DNA of 64,000 nucleotides, from NCBI GenBank assembly GCA_038030265.1, contig CM075939.1, positions 44,869,253-44,933,252 of the forward strand. The letters run 5' to 3'. Positions 24,105-34,559 of the stretch are shown one piece after another (within the stretch, counting starts at the first letter, position 1; each line of letters begins with the position of its first letter). The notes below the pieces were generated by a model. The model worked only from the letters and a program-made list of their open reading frames with translations. It was not told the DNA's origin and ran no database searches. The position numbers and the translations under genes are program-made. Source of the DNA: Corythucha ciliata. Lineage: Eukaryota > Arthropoda > Insecta > Hemiptera > Tingidae.

Positions 24105-24250
24105 ATCACGCGCTAATTCACAGCTGAATTTGATAAATAGCCAATTCAGTAATTCTTGAACGACTTCGCGGCTGAGATGAGTAAAATTCGGCTAATTTTT
24201 AACAAAAAAAAGAAAAAATCACGAGTTCCCTTGTAAAATTGCGAAAAACC

Positions 24251-24261
24251 GCTAAAGTGAT
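24251..24261. repeat. target-site duplication of the Penelope-like insert, left
   Basis: GCTAAAGTGAT occurs here and again at 25217-25227. The left arm of the duplication has a single related copy at this place (complement of the cactttagc word near 19337), which marks it as the insertion target. Confidence 0.8.
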
Positions 24262-25227
24262 GACGTAATTGCTCTCAAAGAAGTGATGGATGGGCGGTAT
24301 AGTGGAGTTATTGACTTGAAGTTTATCATAAAGGTATCGTCTCTCCACAATAATTCATTTTATTACACAGGACCGGTATCGACCTACTCTTGGTTAGTTG
24401 TTTGGGAAGGTTCGATGGAGGAACTCGACGAGTTCCTGGAATACCTCAATTCACGCCTGCAGTGCATCAACTTCACCATGGAGAAGGAAACGGATGGCCA
24501 GCTCAATTTTCTGGACCTTTCTGGGCTTGGAGATCATGTATGGCATTTATCGGAAACCGATCGCTACGGATCTCGTAATTCCCGAGGACTCCAGTCACCA
24601 CCCGACTCATCGATATGACGCATTCAATGCATTGGTCCATATCGATTGCTTCGCTACCCACTCTATAATTTGTAGTATACCAAGGAGGTAGAGAGTATCC
24701 GCCACATTGCTGAAGCCAATGGGTTCGATCCATCGATCGTAGATAGGATCGTCCGTAAAAAGAAAAAACGGCAACTCTCCTTCGGATTAATCCTGGTTTG
24801 GATCAGCATCGGATGACAGTTAGAAGTTGGATACCCCTTCCATACATTGATGGTTTATCTACAAGGTTGGCCAGGGTCCTTCGGGCACTTGGATACCGAA
24901 CCGCATTCAGGAGAGGTAATTCCTTGGCAGGCGTCATAAGCCGAGGCAGGGATAAGTGCCCAGTTAGTGAGAGGAGCGGTATAATATAGGTTGGAGTGTG
25001 GTGGCTGTGGAGCGGCCTACTGTGGACGGACTGTGAGGAAGTTTAAAACAAGATTTAAGGAGCATTTAAGAAGGCCGGACTCGGCTTTTTTTGCTCATAT
25101 AAGCACGTGCAATGATGGGAATGGGCATAAGGCCCAGATTCTAATATCGGTAAACAAAATGAGCTACATTAACAAGCTGGAAAATCTGTTTATATACATA
25201 GAGCAGTTGAAAATGAGCTAAAGTGAT
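24262..25227 (+). mobile_element. Penelope-like retroelement, 5'-truncated
   Basis: The insert is flanked by an 11 bp direct repeat (the right copy is included here). It encodes the C-terminal part of a Penelope-like polyprotein: the end of the reverse transcriptase and the GIY-YIG nuclease. No poly-A tail is seen; the stop codon overlaps the target repeat. The short length fits 5' truncation during insertion. Confidence 0.85.
24400..25221 (+). pseudogene. Penelope-like RT end plus GIY-YIG endonuclease
   Basis: RT tail: LDEFLEYLNSRLQCINFTME then ETDGQLNFLDL, followed in another frame by YGIYRKPIATD and SSHHPTHRYDAFNALVH, a diagnostic Penelope stretch. The linker contains WIPLPYIDGLSTRLARVLR. 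The nuclease part reads LECGGCGAAYCGRTVRKFKT then RFKEHLRR, the degenerate GIY-YIG core with its conserved Arg and His. The end IEQLKMS resembles the usual C-terminus. At least three frameshifts separate the blocks, so the copy is dead. Confidence 0.85.
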
Positions 25228-25737
25228 AGTAAAATGGAGAAAAACGTTAGTTTATTTTGTTTATTCACCAATGTATTCAGCACGCAAAAAGAAATTCATC
25301 AGGATCAAAAGTAAACTCTACCTACATAATGTGCGTCTGCCCCTTACACAGTCAATAAAATTAAGATAAAGCCATAATTCACAGATCAAAGTGAGGAAAA
25401 GCGTTAATACACGACTGAAGTTGAGAAAACGCCAACCCACCGTTTCTTATAGGGCAACTTATCGTGACTGAAATTGAGATACAGCTCTGATTCAGCTATC
25501 ATTCTCAAATAAAATTGTGATAAATGCTATAATTCGCGGTTAAAATTATGAAAAAACGTCATTTCACAGATGAAATTGAACAAAACACCAATGCGAGGAT
25601 AACATTGAAAAAAATTGCTGTATTATGCGATGCTATAATTGGAAACATGTGCTAATTCATGGGTGAAATTGAGAAAAAGCGCTGTTTCGCGGCTAAAACT
25701 GAGTAGTCAAAATGCAAATATCATTATTTGTTATTTA

Positions 25738-25920
25738 TTTATTTATTTTTTTTCAGAATGTATTACCACCGCCATTTTGCCTGGCGCCTTACCTACCCCA
25801 AAGGGTAGGACCTCAAAACCCCAGAGGCCAGTGCGGAATCGAACTTGCGACCGCCGTGCCCGCGGGTGCCGGGCCACTGGGACGCAATGCCCCAGCCCCC
25901 GCGGACACGGACCGGCCCTC
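25738..25920 (-). mobile_element. tRNA-derived SINE, right copy
   Basis: Reverse-complement copy of the SINE at 18650. The B box reads as GGAATCGAACTT on the plus strand near 25835, and the TAAATAAATAA tail lies at about 25733. Divergence from the left copy is modest (for example the GCGGGTGCCGGG region). Confidence 0.8.
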
Positions 25921-26375
25921 CGCAAAAATTAATCTTGCAACTTCCAGGTTAAAATTTAGAAAAAGAAGTAATTTAACGCTACTAAAAAGTTCCCGTGGTT
26001 CCAGGTTTCCGTTCCATGTTTATTGATTACCTAAGGGGCCTCCCAGACATTTCTGCCCCTGGCTCCGATATAGATGTAGGTACGCCACCGGAATATGTTC
26101 GTTTTTGTGGATTTCGTTTTTGTGAATTTGATGTATACGAGGTACGAAAGGGAATAGGCCTATAGCCTTAATTTAGAAGTTCAACCCTATAGGGATTAAG
26201 AAGACCCTTCATAAAGTTTCTTGGGTGTATTGAAGTATTAAAGGATTTGTGCTGTTCTAATACGGTCAAGAGTAGGGTACCAGGTAGTGTTCTTTCCTTT
26301 TACGATTTTAGCTCCGTATAGACACCGTTCCTATATCGTCGCCCGAGGAGAGAATCGCAGAGTTTCAGATAGACC

Positions 26376-26488
26376 GTGTACCTGGGGGCTTAACCCTTCT
26401 TAGTGAAGATTTTAGAAGTCCTTTTTACACCTGATCTCTCACCATGTATGAGGGGGGGGGATATTATTTTTTTATTTTACAGTTTGGA
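26376..26488. other. short unassigned spacer
   Basis: Between the inverted arm and the MITE candidate; contains a G-tract near 26453. Confidence 0.3.
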
Positions 26489-27033
26489 GGCCCTCCGCAC
26501 ACTGGTCATCTTGTTTTCGACGCAATCTTGAAGGATTCGTTGTTGATCGAATTGGACAAAGTGTTCGAAAGTGATTCGCTTCGTGTTCGAGACTCGAATG
26601 CATAGAGCGCCGCTCTGGCGGTCTGTATTGTCTTAAAATACATTACTTGCTATGAAGCAATACACACATGCGGTTTTTACAGTCGCAGCGCTTTTAAATA
26701 AGTAGTTGGAAGGAACTCGAATTTCAAAATGTATATCCACTCGATTGAAGCTCTTTACACTTTTTAAAGATGAGTTGGCGTTGGTATAGCCCAAGCTATG
26801 TATCTTGGGATATATTAGTCTTTATATTATTGTCAATTAGTAAGTGATTAGGACCTTTGTTTGGGTCAAAAGTGGTTTAAAAGGTAAAAAGCTTCATCAG
26901 AGCTCCACACTTCGTGTGTTAAAAGAGACCTCTGTTGCATTTTTCAATGCCATGTATTGATGTTGCCAGGCAAAATGTGCCGCAAATCGACCTCTGCCGC
27001 GGTGCTACCGCGAACCCAAGTGTGCACCGGGCC
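26489..27033. mobile_element. candidate MITE with GGCCC...GCACACT ends
   Basis: The left end GGCCCTCCGCACACTGG pairs imperfectly with the complement of the right end, GGCCCGGTGCACACTTGG. The interior has no coding capacity. Flanking triplets differ (GGA left, TTA right), so no target duplication is visible and the call stays tentative. Confidence 0.35.
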
Positions 27034-27320
27034 TTAAAATGGAGAAAAGACGCTAACTCTCTAAAATTGGAACAGAGAGTTCGTCCGCGGCTAAAATTTG
27101 GGGGAAAAAAACCTAACTCGCGGTTTCTGAAAGCTGGAAGGTCTTTTTTCAGCTAAATTTCGTTGTTCTATAATTTAATAAAATTCGAATAGGTAATCGA
27201 GGCTAAGTGCTAATTTGCACTTATCAAACATCAATCAATCAAGCAAAAGCTGCAAAAGAGCTAATTCGTGGCTAAAATCGAGGAAAAAAACGTTCGTTCA
27301 TATCGGGGGGATCTTCTGAA
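27034..27320 (+). repeat. degenerate repeat family A, forward block
   Basis: Units such as gctaactctctaaaattgg near 27050, gcggctaaaatttggggg near 27088 and gtggctaaaatcgaggaaa near 27267. Confidence 0.65.
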
Positions 27321-30300
27321 AACGCACCAAATCTAGGGAACGGGGTGGAACGATTTTTTGAGTTTTCTGTGCATAAAATTGTGATTTTACCCTTTCCATT
27401 TATATAGCTTGAGGCTTTAGTGACTTAAGGGAGTGACATATAACCGTAGATCCGCCACAGATTTCATGTGCATGCCTCCCGTCGATTGCAGAGTTTTATA
27501 TTCACCAAATTTTCAAATAAGGTTGCAAAATGACGAAATATTAGACATTTTAAACTTATAGGTGGGTTCGCAAAAATGCCCTAACCCCCTCTTGACCATC
27601 AATTAGGGCACTCAACTAGAGGCCTCCAACCCCTTCCCTCTCTCGAAAATGGCCGTCGTTTTTTTCGAGAGAACACGCCTGTGAGATCAAACGGGTTCGT
27701 GGAAGGGTTTTTGGGCATATTGGATTATGGGATTCCCGTCATTTTACGCAAGGTGATGAGATTCCGGGCAGAATAGGACTGCATTAGGGACTAAAACGCT
27801 ATATGCACATTATGCGGTACGTTGCTCTGTGTCTTCCGTTAAATATAATAAACCGTTTACAGCTCATAACCAAATTTCCCTCACAAATCACAAATTTAGT
27901 GGCAAAACCCGACTGTATAAGCCCAGGACTTTTACCTTTTATTTGTCGCGGTATTTCTTTGTTTTTTTGTTTTTGTTTTTTTTATACCTTTCAAGGCCAA
28001 CGAAGAAATATCGATGAAATATGGCGAAAGAAGAAAAAAAAATCGTTATTACCGCCGTCTTTATTAAGAGACTGTTGTCATCGCTTCAATTCGCACCCTC
28101 CACACCCCCCTCTTCATTATGCTTCACGATTTCTTTTTACAAAGGAAAAAAAGGGCAATATTCGCTTAATGAAACGAATATTTTTTTTTTCACCATCTTA
28201 GAAACACTTTCCCCTCATTTATTAAGTTGTCGGCATTACACGCTAGAGATCTTTTTTTAAATGCCTCCCCGCGTCCCACCACCCTTATCAACCACCCACC
28301 CTTTGAGGCTGTAACAATAGTTATAGCGTATCACGGAACATTAAGTAAAGTTTTTTTTTTTTTTTTTTAATTTCTCATTCCCTGACTCTCTCACCTTGTT
28401 GACTGTCTCCGTCTTAACAATCCCCCCCCCCACTCTGTTCATTACCCGTCAACTCTATTGTGATGCGAGTTAAACCGCCTAAAACGAAATTAGTAACCTT
28501 CCCCCCTTCACCCCCGGCCAGACCCCGGTAGTACGTTTCGTCACATCCTTTTTTTTTTCTTTTAAAAATGAAATGAGGCTCGACGCTTATTATTCTGAGG
28601 ACGTGGTTTCAGCGAATCCCTCCCGTCGCATGACGTGTGTGAGAGGCCGTAACTTGCAGATAATTTCTGGCGTCTCCCCCCCCCCCCACAGCACAGCTTA
28701 TCTTTTGTTTTTCGATGGAGATTTTTGTTTTGTTTGTGAGCAAATCTCAGGATGAAAAACATAATATTTGCACTATATGACGACTCCTTATTCTCATAAA
28801 GGCTTAACATAAACGGGGGGAAAAAGGCTCAAATACCGTCCCCAAACATTTCTTTTAGTATTTTTCGAGGAACAAACGCAAATTAATTTACAACCGTTGG
28901 AGTTATCCCACAGTTTCACCCTCCTTCATTATCACACGCAAAAAAAAAAAAAAAAAAATCCTATAAACTGAGCCTTCTGGGACCCCAAGAAGTCTATAAA
29001 CGCTTGAGATTTATCCCGAAGGGAAGAAAAAAATTATTAAGAAGCCCCCCAAAAAAATCCTTCTCCTCCCCCTCCCATCATTCTAACTTATTTATGACTT
29101 TTGACGGCCTGAGGAACGAGAGGAGCTATGCGTGTTCATGAAGACAAAAGAGAAAGAATGTTTCTGACACGCCCTTTTTCGGGGTACCATGAAGTCCCTT
29201 TTATACGAGTGTGTGTCCCGGAGTTTGCCTGCGTTCACTACCTGCCCACTATACTTGCTAAACGTTTAAAAGGGATTAAGGCGCCTAAACTTTAGACAAC
29301 CGAAGAAAATCATATTATAGTGCGATAGAGGACGAGCATGCCTGTAAAGTTACAAGTGTCAAATGTTTTTAAAAAGTGTGAAAAAGAAGTGACAAGGCAA
29401 ATAGTTTCTAAGTGAAAGGCAATGAAGAGGGTACCCATCCGTTCACTGAGTACTGAATGTTTTTGTTTGAAATAAAAATGAAATAAGCCCATGTTTGATT
29501 GTTTAAATGGGGAAGAGGGTTAAATGCTTTTCGACCTGGGGATGGATTTTTCTGGGAATAACAAAAAAAAAGTTTTTAACCTTGTCCCTGTCTTTAGTTT
29601 ATGTATACGAGGGTGAGAAAATCAACATACGGAGGTTACGTTTAGGTTGGTGGGGGAGGTGAAAGATCAGGTAATGACTGTGTGAGAGAAGGTATATAGA
29701 ATGGAGATTTATGGGATTGCTAGCCCTAAGATAAGTGTTTAAGAGGAAGAAAATTCTTTACCATTCCTTTCCCATTAAGAACTCTAAGGACCCAAAGTTT
29801 GCTAAATTATTTTTGTAAAAATAAAACCGAAGTCGATACCGCCACCCTGAAATTTTGCCGTCGGTTCATTGACGTCTCTGCTTGGGATTCAAGGTCGCTC
29901 AATAAAGAAGAGGGAGCGAGGAAAAGAGGGGTGGAGATCTTTACGAGTGCTCCCTAATGTAGGTCAGTGGGACAAATATCGAGTTTCATGGTTTAGTCGG
30001 GCAATTATCGATTTTTTGTGTGTGTGTTAAATTCACGTTAAAACGAAGGAAAATTAGCTTCGCATTTAGCTCGGGGATTTGAACGAAGCTTTTCCCTCGA
30101 ACGAGAGGATAATTCACACCCCCTCAACCCTACACACCCCCGACTTTATATCCACCCTGAAATAACACTGGTCAAAACCCAACAAAACGCCGCGCCGCCC
30201 CAGAGTTTTAACACTCCCAACACCCACCCCCACCCCATCCAGTCAGTCGCCGTTTATAATTCGAAAAGGCTGATCCAAAGCGCCACGCCCTTTTTCCACG

Positions 30301-31318
30301 CTTCAAAAGGGGGATAAGCCGTCGCCGCCGCCTGCTCCTGCTACCACCGCCACCAGCAGGATGAGATGACGAAGGCGGGAGACGGTTGGCGGTGAAGGAA
30401 ACAGAGATTGCCACCCCCCCCCCCAACCCCCTGACCGCTCAACTACAGTTGGTGGTGAATAGAAGGAGGAAACACCAAGCCGCCCCCCTCCTCCTTTTCG
30501 ATTTCCCTCGTCCATAGAGTGCGCAAAGACACCGGGCCCGCGTGGTCACGCCCACCGGCCGCCGGTGCCTGCGCTTCCCTGAGATTCCTGTGAGAAGCGC
30601 GGTAGAAAAAGGATCACATCCGCCTGCTTGAAGAAACGGTAGGAAAAATTATGAAAGGATGGCAAAGTATGAGCGGGAGGGGGGTTGTCTGCTGAAAAAA
30701 AGGAAAATCCGCGATAAGGTGGTTGATGTTCGAGAATGCTTTCTTCCTACGAAGTGCTTTACAATTCTGCCTACCGGAGATGTAACGTTTTCAATAAAAT
30801 GCATCAAAATTTAACGACTCCCCCCCTCACACTTTTTTTAAACAGAAAGGCGTCAAGGGTTCTTATATAAACCTCAGAATTGTGTATGCTGCTTGTAAAA
30901 GTATGAATGAAATGTTCTTAGAGGTAAAACAAAAACAAAAAAAAGTTTGATCTTGTGAGAGCTCAGTGTTTAGAACGTCGTAAAACACTTCCTACAATCT
31001 CTCGATCTCTTCATTTTCTCCCTGTCTCGTTTCTGTATTTATCGAACGTTACTAGAAAACGCAGTAGGTATTTTACTGTATACAACAGAAATTAATGTTT
31101 TTCGAAGTTCACAATTCAGTGACTGGATGAGTGTTTCTTAATGAAAACGCGGCATAGCGTGACATTCACTGTACGTAGTGGGGACCAAATTGAGCTTCCC
31201 CGTGCTGGGATAAGGTATCGGTCTCCTGCAGCGTGTGAAGGGTGCCAATTTTATTTCGCTCGTTCCGGATGCTGTAAAAAAGGGCAGTTAAGCTCTAGCT
31301 TTGACTGGTCAACGTGGT
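27321..31318. other. unassigned, largely single-copy sequence
   Basis: Neither strand shows a recognisable protein or RNA. Many A/T, C and T homopolymers occur (about 28350, 28423, 28678 and 28940), and family A-F repeats are absent. Such clean stretches often flank or lie within host genes, but no exon could be supported. Confidence 0.4.
30170..30640. other. GC-rich patch in unassigned region
   Basis: Locally rich in CCGCC and CACCACCG words, CpG-containing (GTCGCCGCCGCC near 30320; CGCGTGGTCACGCCCACCGG near 30539), unlike its AT-rich surroundings. Minus-strand frames across it are Gly/Pro/Val-rich and unconvincing. It could be a promoter or untranslated exon; nothing decides. Confidence 0.25.
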
Positions 31319-31536
31319 GCAGTCAAACCTCCATATTAAGTCGTACCTAACTCCAAATAACGGACAAGGGTTAGAAAAATGTCCGTTTAAGTGTTGACCC
31401 ACCAAATTCAGATTGGCTTTTAAGCTCTTAAGCTCACCTTAGCGCCGTATTCGGAAATCCACCTTTACGAAGCTTGATGGCTTATAAAAATGTGTCATTT
31501 GTTTCAAAGCGCTTAAAGGTTGGCTTCTGATTACAG
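31319..31536. other. unassigned spacer
   Basis: Begins with CAGTCAAACCTCCATATTAA, reminiscent of pogo/Tigger-type transposon ends, but no partner end was found. TAAGCTCTTAAGCTC near 31423 recurs near 42008. Confidence 0.3.
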
Positions 31537-32273
31537 CCCCCCTATTCTGTAAAGCGCCCCATACACTGTCAGTTTAACTGAAGGCAATCGTGAGGCCGTC
31601 GATCGGGGTTACCCACACATTTTCAGTTAATCTGAAGGCCATGGACTGCAGTCCACCTGCAGTCCGTGAAAACTGAAGGTGTGTGGCCGTAGAACCGGCT
31701 AGGATCGGACGTGAGATCGTTGACTGACAGTGTATGATACCCGTCGATTTTGGCCGGACGGTTGCCTCTTGAGGCGACGGCCTGCAGGCAATCGCATAGT
31801 GTATGGGGCGCTTAACTCTTAACCAAAGTCATATGGAAAACCAAGTCCTCAGACTCGAGGAAAAACATGTTTTTTCATTTTGGGTTGGGATTTTTGCTTC
31901 CGATAAGAATAAAGAAGGAGAAAACCCGCCAAATACAAAAATTATTATATTTATTTTCGGTTTGAAGTTGTAGCGTGATATCTATCTTGATACTATATGT
32001 TTTTTCCAACGCTTAAATTTTGTATAATTTTTGAATTTAGCGGGGGATCTATACTTTCATAGTAGAGCAACGCAACGTATCGGGAGCAAAACTCCCAACC
32101 CACGAACCGCTTCATTTTTTTAACATACAAATAATACAAAGTTTAACGACTTGGTTTTTCATATGACTTTGCTCTTAACGCATGCGCTAGCAAAATTTCT
32201 CAGCTGATTAATTTCAATTATTTAACTTGTTTATTTAGCTAACGCACGCGTTAAGAGTTGCAGAATAGGGGAT
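31537..32273. mobile_element. Harbinger-like MITE (outer), split by a second MITE
   Basis: With the inner insert (31553-31812 plus one TAA) removed, the left end reads CCCCTATTCTGTAACTCTTA. The complement of the right end reads CCCCTATTCTGCAACTCTTA, a near-perfect inverted repeat. A second inverted pair lies inside: ccaaagtcatatgg near 31822, and tttcatatgactttgc near 32158. No coding capacity. Its end word CCCCTATTCT also starts the large Harbinger element that follows. Confidence 0.75.
31553..31812. mobile_element. 260 bp MITE with TAA target duplication
   Basis: Ends AGCGCCCCATACACT and complement AGTGTATGGGGCGCT form an inverted repeat. TAA is duplicated at 31550-31552 and 31813-31815, the PIF/Harbinger hallmark (TWA). 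It sits in the terminal repeat of the outer MITE and its interior is strongly self-complementary. Non-coding. Confidence 0.85.
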
Positions 32274-32756
32274 CTGCACCCCTATTCTCTAGCTTTCGCG
32301 TTTGGCGGAACGCTAACGTGAACGCGTTAACTGGGAACGTTCAGCAGCCATTTAATGTATTCTGTAGACAGCGTTAGGATTTGCGTTATGAACAAAGCCG
32401 AATTCGGGAATCTTCGGTTCGTAACGCTTGAAGGTAATGAATGGATATGTTCGAATTGTTCTCTTCCTTTTCTAAAAACAGTGTAACCTTCCTTATCTCA
32501 CCGTTTGAGTTGACCAACGATATATAAACCTGGATTGCTCACAGAAGACTGGAGGGGCGTGCAGGGGGCAGGTCGTCCCCTGCTAAACAATCACCATGTC
32601 CCTCTCCTTGTGTAGTTATGGCAATATGACACTTATTTTGAAACTCCACCCCTCTCATCAACTATGGGAGCTTATTTGATGGTTATTATCAGCTGGTCTT
32701 TATCAGCAGTGATGAGCAATCCATTTCTTTTATATATCGTTGGAGTTGACATGTAA

Positions 32757-32908
32757 AGCCGGATACACAATTACACACATGCGGTACTTGCCAAGTAACT
32801 TGCCAAATATTGAATCAATTTCTAGCAATTGTCTACAAACCAACCAGCTGAGAATTTCAAAAATGTGTTGCTCGTTACTTGGCAAGTACCGCATGTGTGT
32901 ATCCGGCT
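32757..32908. mobile_element. 152 bp MITE with TAA target duplication
   Basis: Ends AGCCGGATACACA and TGTGTATCCGGCT; the arms continue as ACATGCGGTACTTGCCAAGT and its complement. TAA is duplicated at 32754-32756 and 32909-32911. Non-coding. TIR start AG and TWA target match the 31553 MITE. Confidence 0.85.
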
Positions 32909-33027
32909 TAACCTGCGAGGTTTTGTTATTCACAAGTTATTTCCGTACATTTCCGTTCGCGGGAAAGGTTTCTGTGGTTGGCATTTTTGAATCCAGTAAA
33001 AGCGTATTGGAGTAATAAAAAGGTAGG

Positions 33028-33161
33028 TGTGGCGGCATTCCCCGCCATATGATTTTATTTTACTACTTTTTAGTCAGTCGCGTTTCGTGTTTAGAAAAAT
33101 ATAAAAACACCAAAATCTTTCCTTTTTATTTTATTTCCGAAGTGGAACCAAAACCACTTCA
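33028..33161 (+). repeat. candidate 5' LTR (134 bp) and primer binding site
   Basis: TGTGGCGGCATTCCCCGCC starts it and CACTTCA ends it, followed within two bases by TGGTGGCCCCGACTCTGA (33164-33181), a tRNA-type primer site. With no second LTR to compare, the left border is an inference. Confidence 0.5.
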
Positions 33162-33222
33162 ATTGGTGGCCCCGACTCTGAAAGCCTCCTCGCGCTCCGT
33201 ACTCAAACGGATACAATAAAAA

Positions 33223-34038
33223 ATGATGGCTCAAGCTCCAAACGAAGAAGCTCTCGTCGGTAGCATAGGTGTCAAACTTCCACCGTTTTGGCGGGACCGT
33301 TGGCTTTGGTTCGTCCAAGTCGAAGCGCAATTCGCAATCGCTGGCATTGCTCGCGAAACTTTGGCGACGAAATTTTTTCATGTCGTTGCAAACCTGGACG
33401 AACAAATCGCAGTTGAAGTAGAAGACATTCTGACTTCCCCACCGGCCGCGGCTCCTTACACGACGCTCAAAGAGCAGCTCATTGCGCGACTCTCGATGTC
33501 GGCAGAGAAAAGGGTTCGGCAATTACTCATGGAGGAAGAGCTCGGCGATCAAACCCCCTCACAATTTCTTCGCCGCCTTCGGTCCCTGGGTGGTCAAACG
33601 GTTGTCCAGGACAACCTCATTCGCACTTTGTGGTTGCAACGCTTGCCACCGCACGTTCAAGCCATTCTGCAAGTTCAACAAGAACTACCAATGGGCAATC
33701 TAGCCACCATCGCCGACAAAATCTTGGAGGTACAGCCTTTTACCAACCCCATCGCTAACGTGGTGCAATCGACACCTCCAGCCGAAACAACGTCTTCTCT
33801 CGTCGACCAAATCGACAACCTCCGTCGTCAAATTCAAAAACTCGATACGCAACTCAGTGAAATCACTAGTCGTAAATCCCGGTCCCGCGAGTCTTCGACA
33901 CACCGACAGTCTTCGAGCAGGTCATCATCACCCCCCTCGTCACGATATTGCTGGTACCACACCAAGTTCGGCAAACGCGCTTCGAAATGCGTTCCCCCCT
34001 GCTCGTATCGTCCAAAAAACTACCACAGCAGCCAGTAA
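33223..34038 (+). CDS. gag: Gypsy gag polyprotein (CsRn1 type)
   Basis: A full-length 271-residue Gag with no stop. Capsid-like part: KLPPFWRDRWLWFVQVEAQF at residues 18-37, then the conserved RVRQLLMEEELGDQTPSQFL and LRTLWLQRLPPHVQAIL-like blocks (about 105-155). It continues through a charged linker with a predicted coiled segment (about 195-218) and an Arg/Ser-rich tract. It ends in a CHCC finger (CWYHTKFGKRASKCVPPC, about 244-261), typical of this group. The start is the first ATG after the primer site. Pro lies in the -1 frame and overlaps gag by about 90 bases, as expected for frameshift expression. Confidence 0.85.
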   Translation: MMAQAPNEEALVGSIGVKLPPFWRDRWLWFVQVEAQFAIAGIARETLATKFFHVVANLDEQIAVEVEDILTSPPAAAPYTTLKEQLIARLSMSAEKRVRQLLMEEELGDQTPSQFLRRLRSLGGQTVVQDNLIRTLWLQRLPPHVQAILQVQQELPMGNLATIADKILEVQPFTNPIANVVQSTPPAETTSSLVDQIDNLRRQIQKLDTQLSEITSRKSRSRESSTHRQSSSRSSSPPSSRYCWYHTKFGKRASKCVPPCSYRPKNYHSSQ

Positions 34039-34469
34039 CGGCGGCAACTGACTGCAGCATTGGAAAGCACCGCCTTTTCACCACTGATCGGCGCTCAAAA
34101 CGACAGTTCCTGCTCGATACGGGATCAGACTTGTGTTGTTTTCCAGCACGTCTACTCAAAATCCGTCGTCCTAAATCCTCTCTCGACCACTACGCTGCGA
34201 ATACGTCCCCTATCAACACGTATGGAACGATTTCTCTCGTACTCGACCTTGGGCTTCGACGTAACTTCCCGTGGAATTTCATTGTTGCCGACGTATCTGT
34301 CCCGATTATTGGCTCCGATTTTCTCGCTCATTTTCACTTCTTCCAGACTGCAACAAGCATTGCCTCGTCGACGGAACGACTGGTCTTTCCGTCACCTGTT
34401 CGAAACCTATTAACTCATTCACCAGCGTCAAAGCGGTTGACCGCTCACATCCCTTCGCCGATTTACTAG
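33948..34469 (+). pseudogene. Gypsy aspartic protease region
   Basis: The frame is -1 relative to gag and overlaps its end. The protease starts around RLFTTDRRSKRQFLLDTGSD, with the catalytic Asp of DTG at about 34116. The IIGSDFLAHF motif lies about 95 residues later, so the fold appears complete. After about 34350 the coding continues in another frame (VDGTTGLSVTCSK at about 34365), so this copy cannot make a full Pol. Confidence 0.8.
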
Positions 34470-34559
34470 CCCGTTTTCCCGACATCACGCGACCATCGCG
34501 ATCATTCGACGAAGCATTTTATAAATACAACCCCCGGTCCTCCCGTTCATTGTCGTCCT

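Larger units (their letters stand above)
24105..26375 (-). repeat. right arm of the long inverted duplication
   Basis: Reverse complement of 18231-19490, interrupted by a 966 bp insertion between 24262 and 25227. Without it the arm is about 1.3 kb. It includes family A repeat (forward here, 24105-24250 and 25220-25720), the SINE and the single-copy part ending at about 26375. Confidence 0.9.

Noticed and set aside
30208..30515. Minus-strand Gly/Val/Leu-rich frames that could mimic a signal peptide
   Set aside because: Low complexity from CCGCC-type repeats; no proper start context.
31316..31420. CAGTCAAACCTCCATATTAA resembles a pogo/Tigger-type transposon end
   Set aside because: No TA in front, no matching opposite end, no transposase; left as spacer.
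33091..33522. 143-codon minus-strand frame
   Set aside because: Antisense shadow of the Gypsy gag gene.
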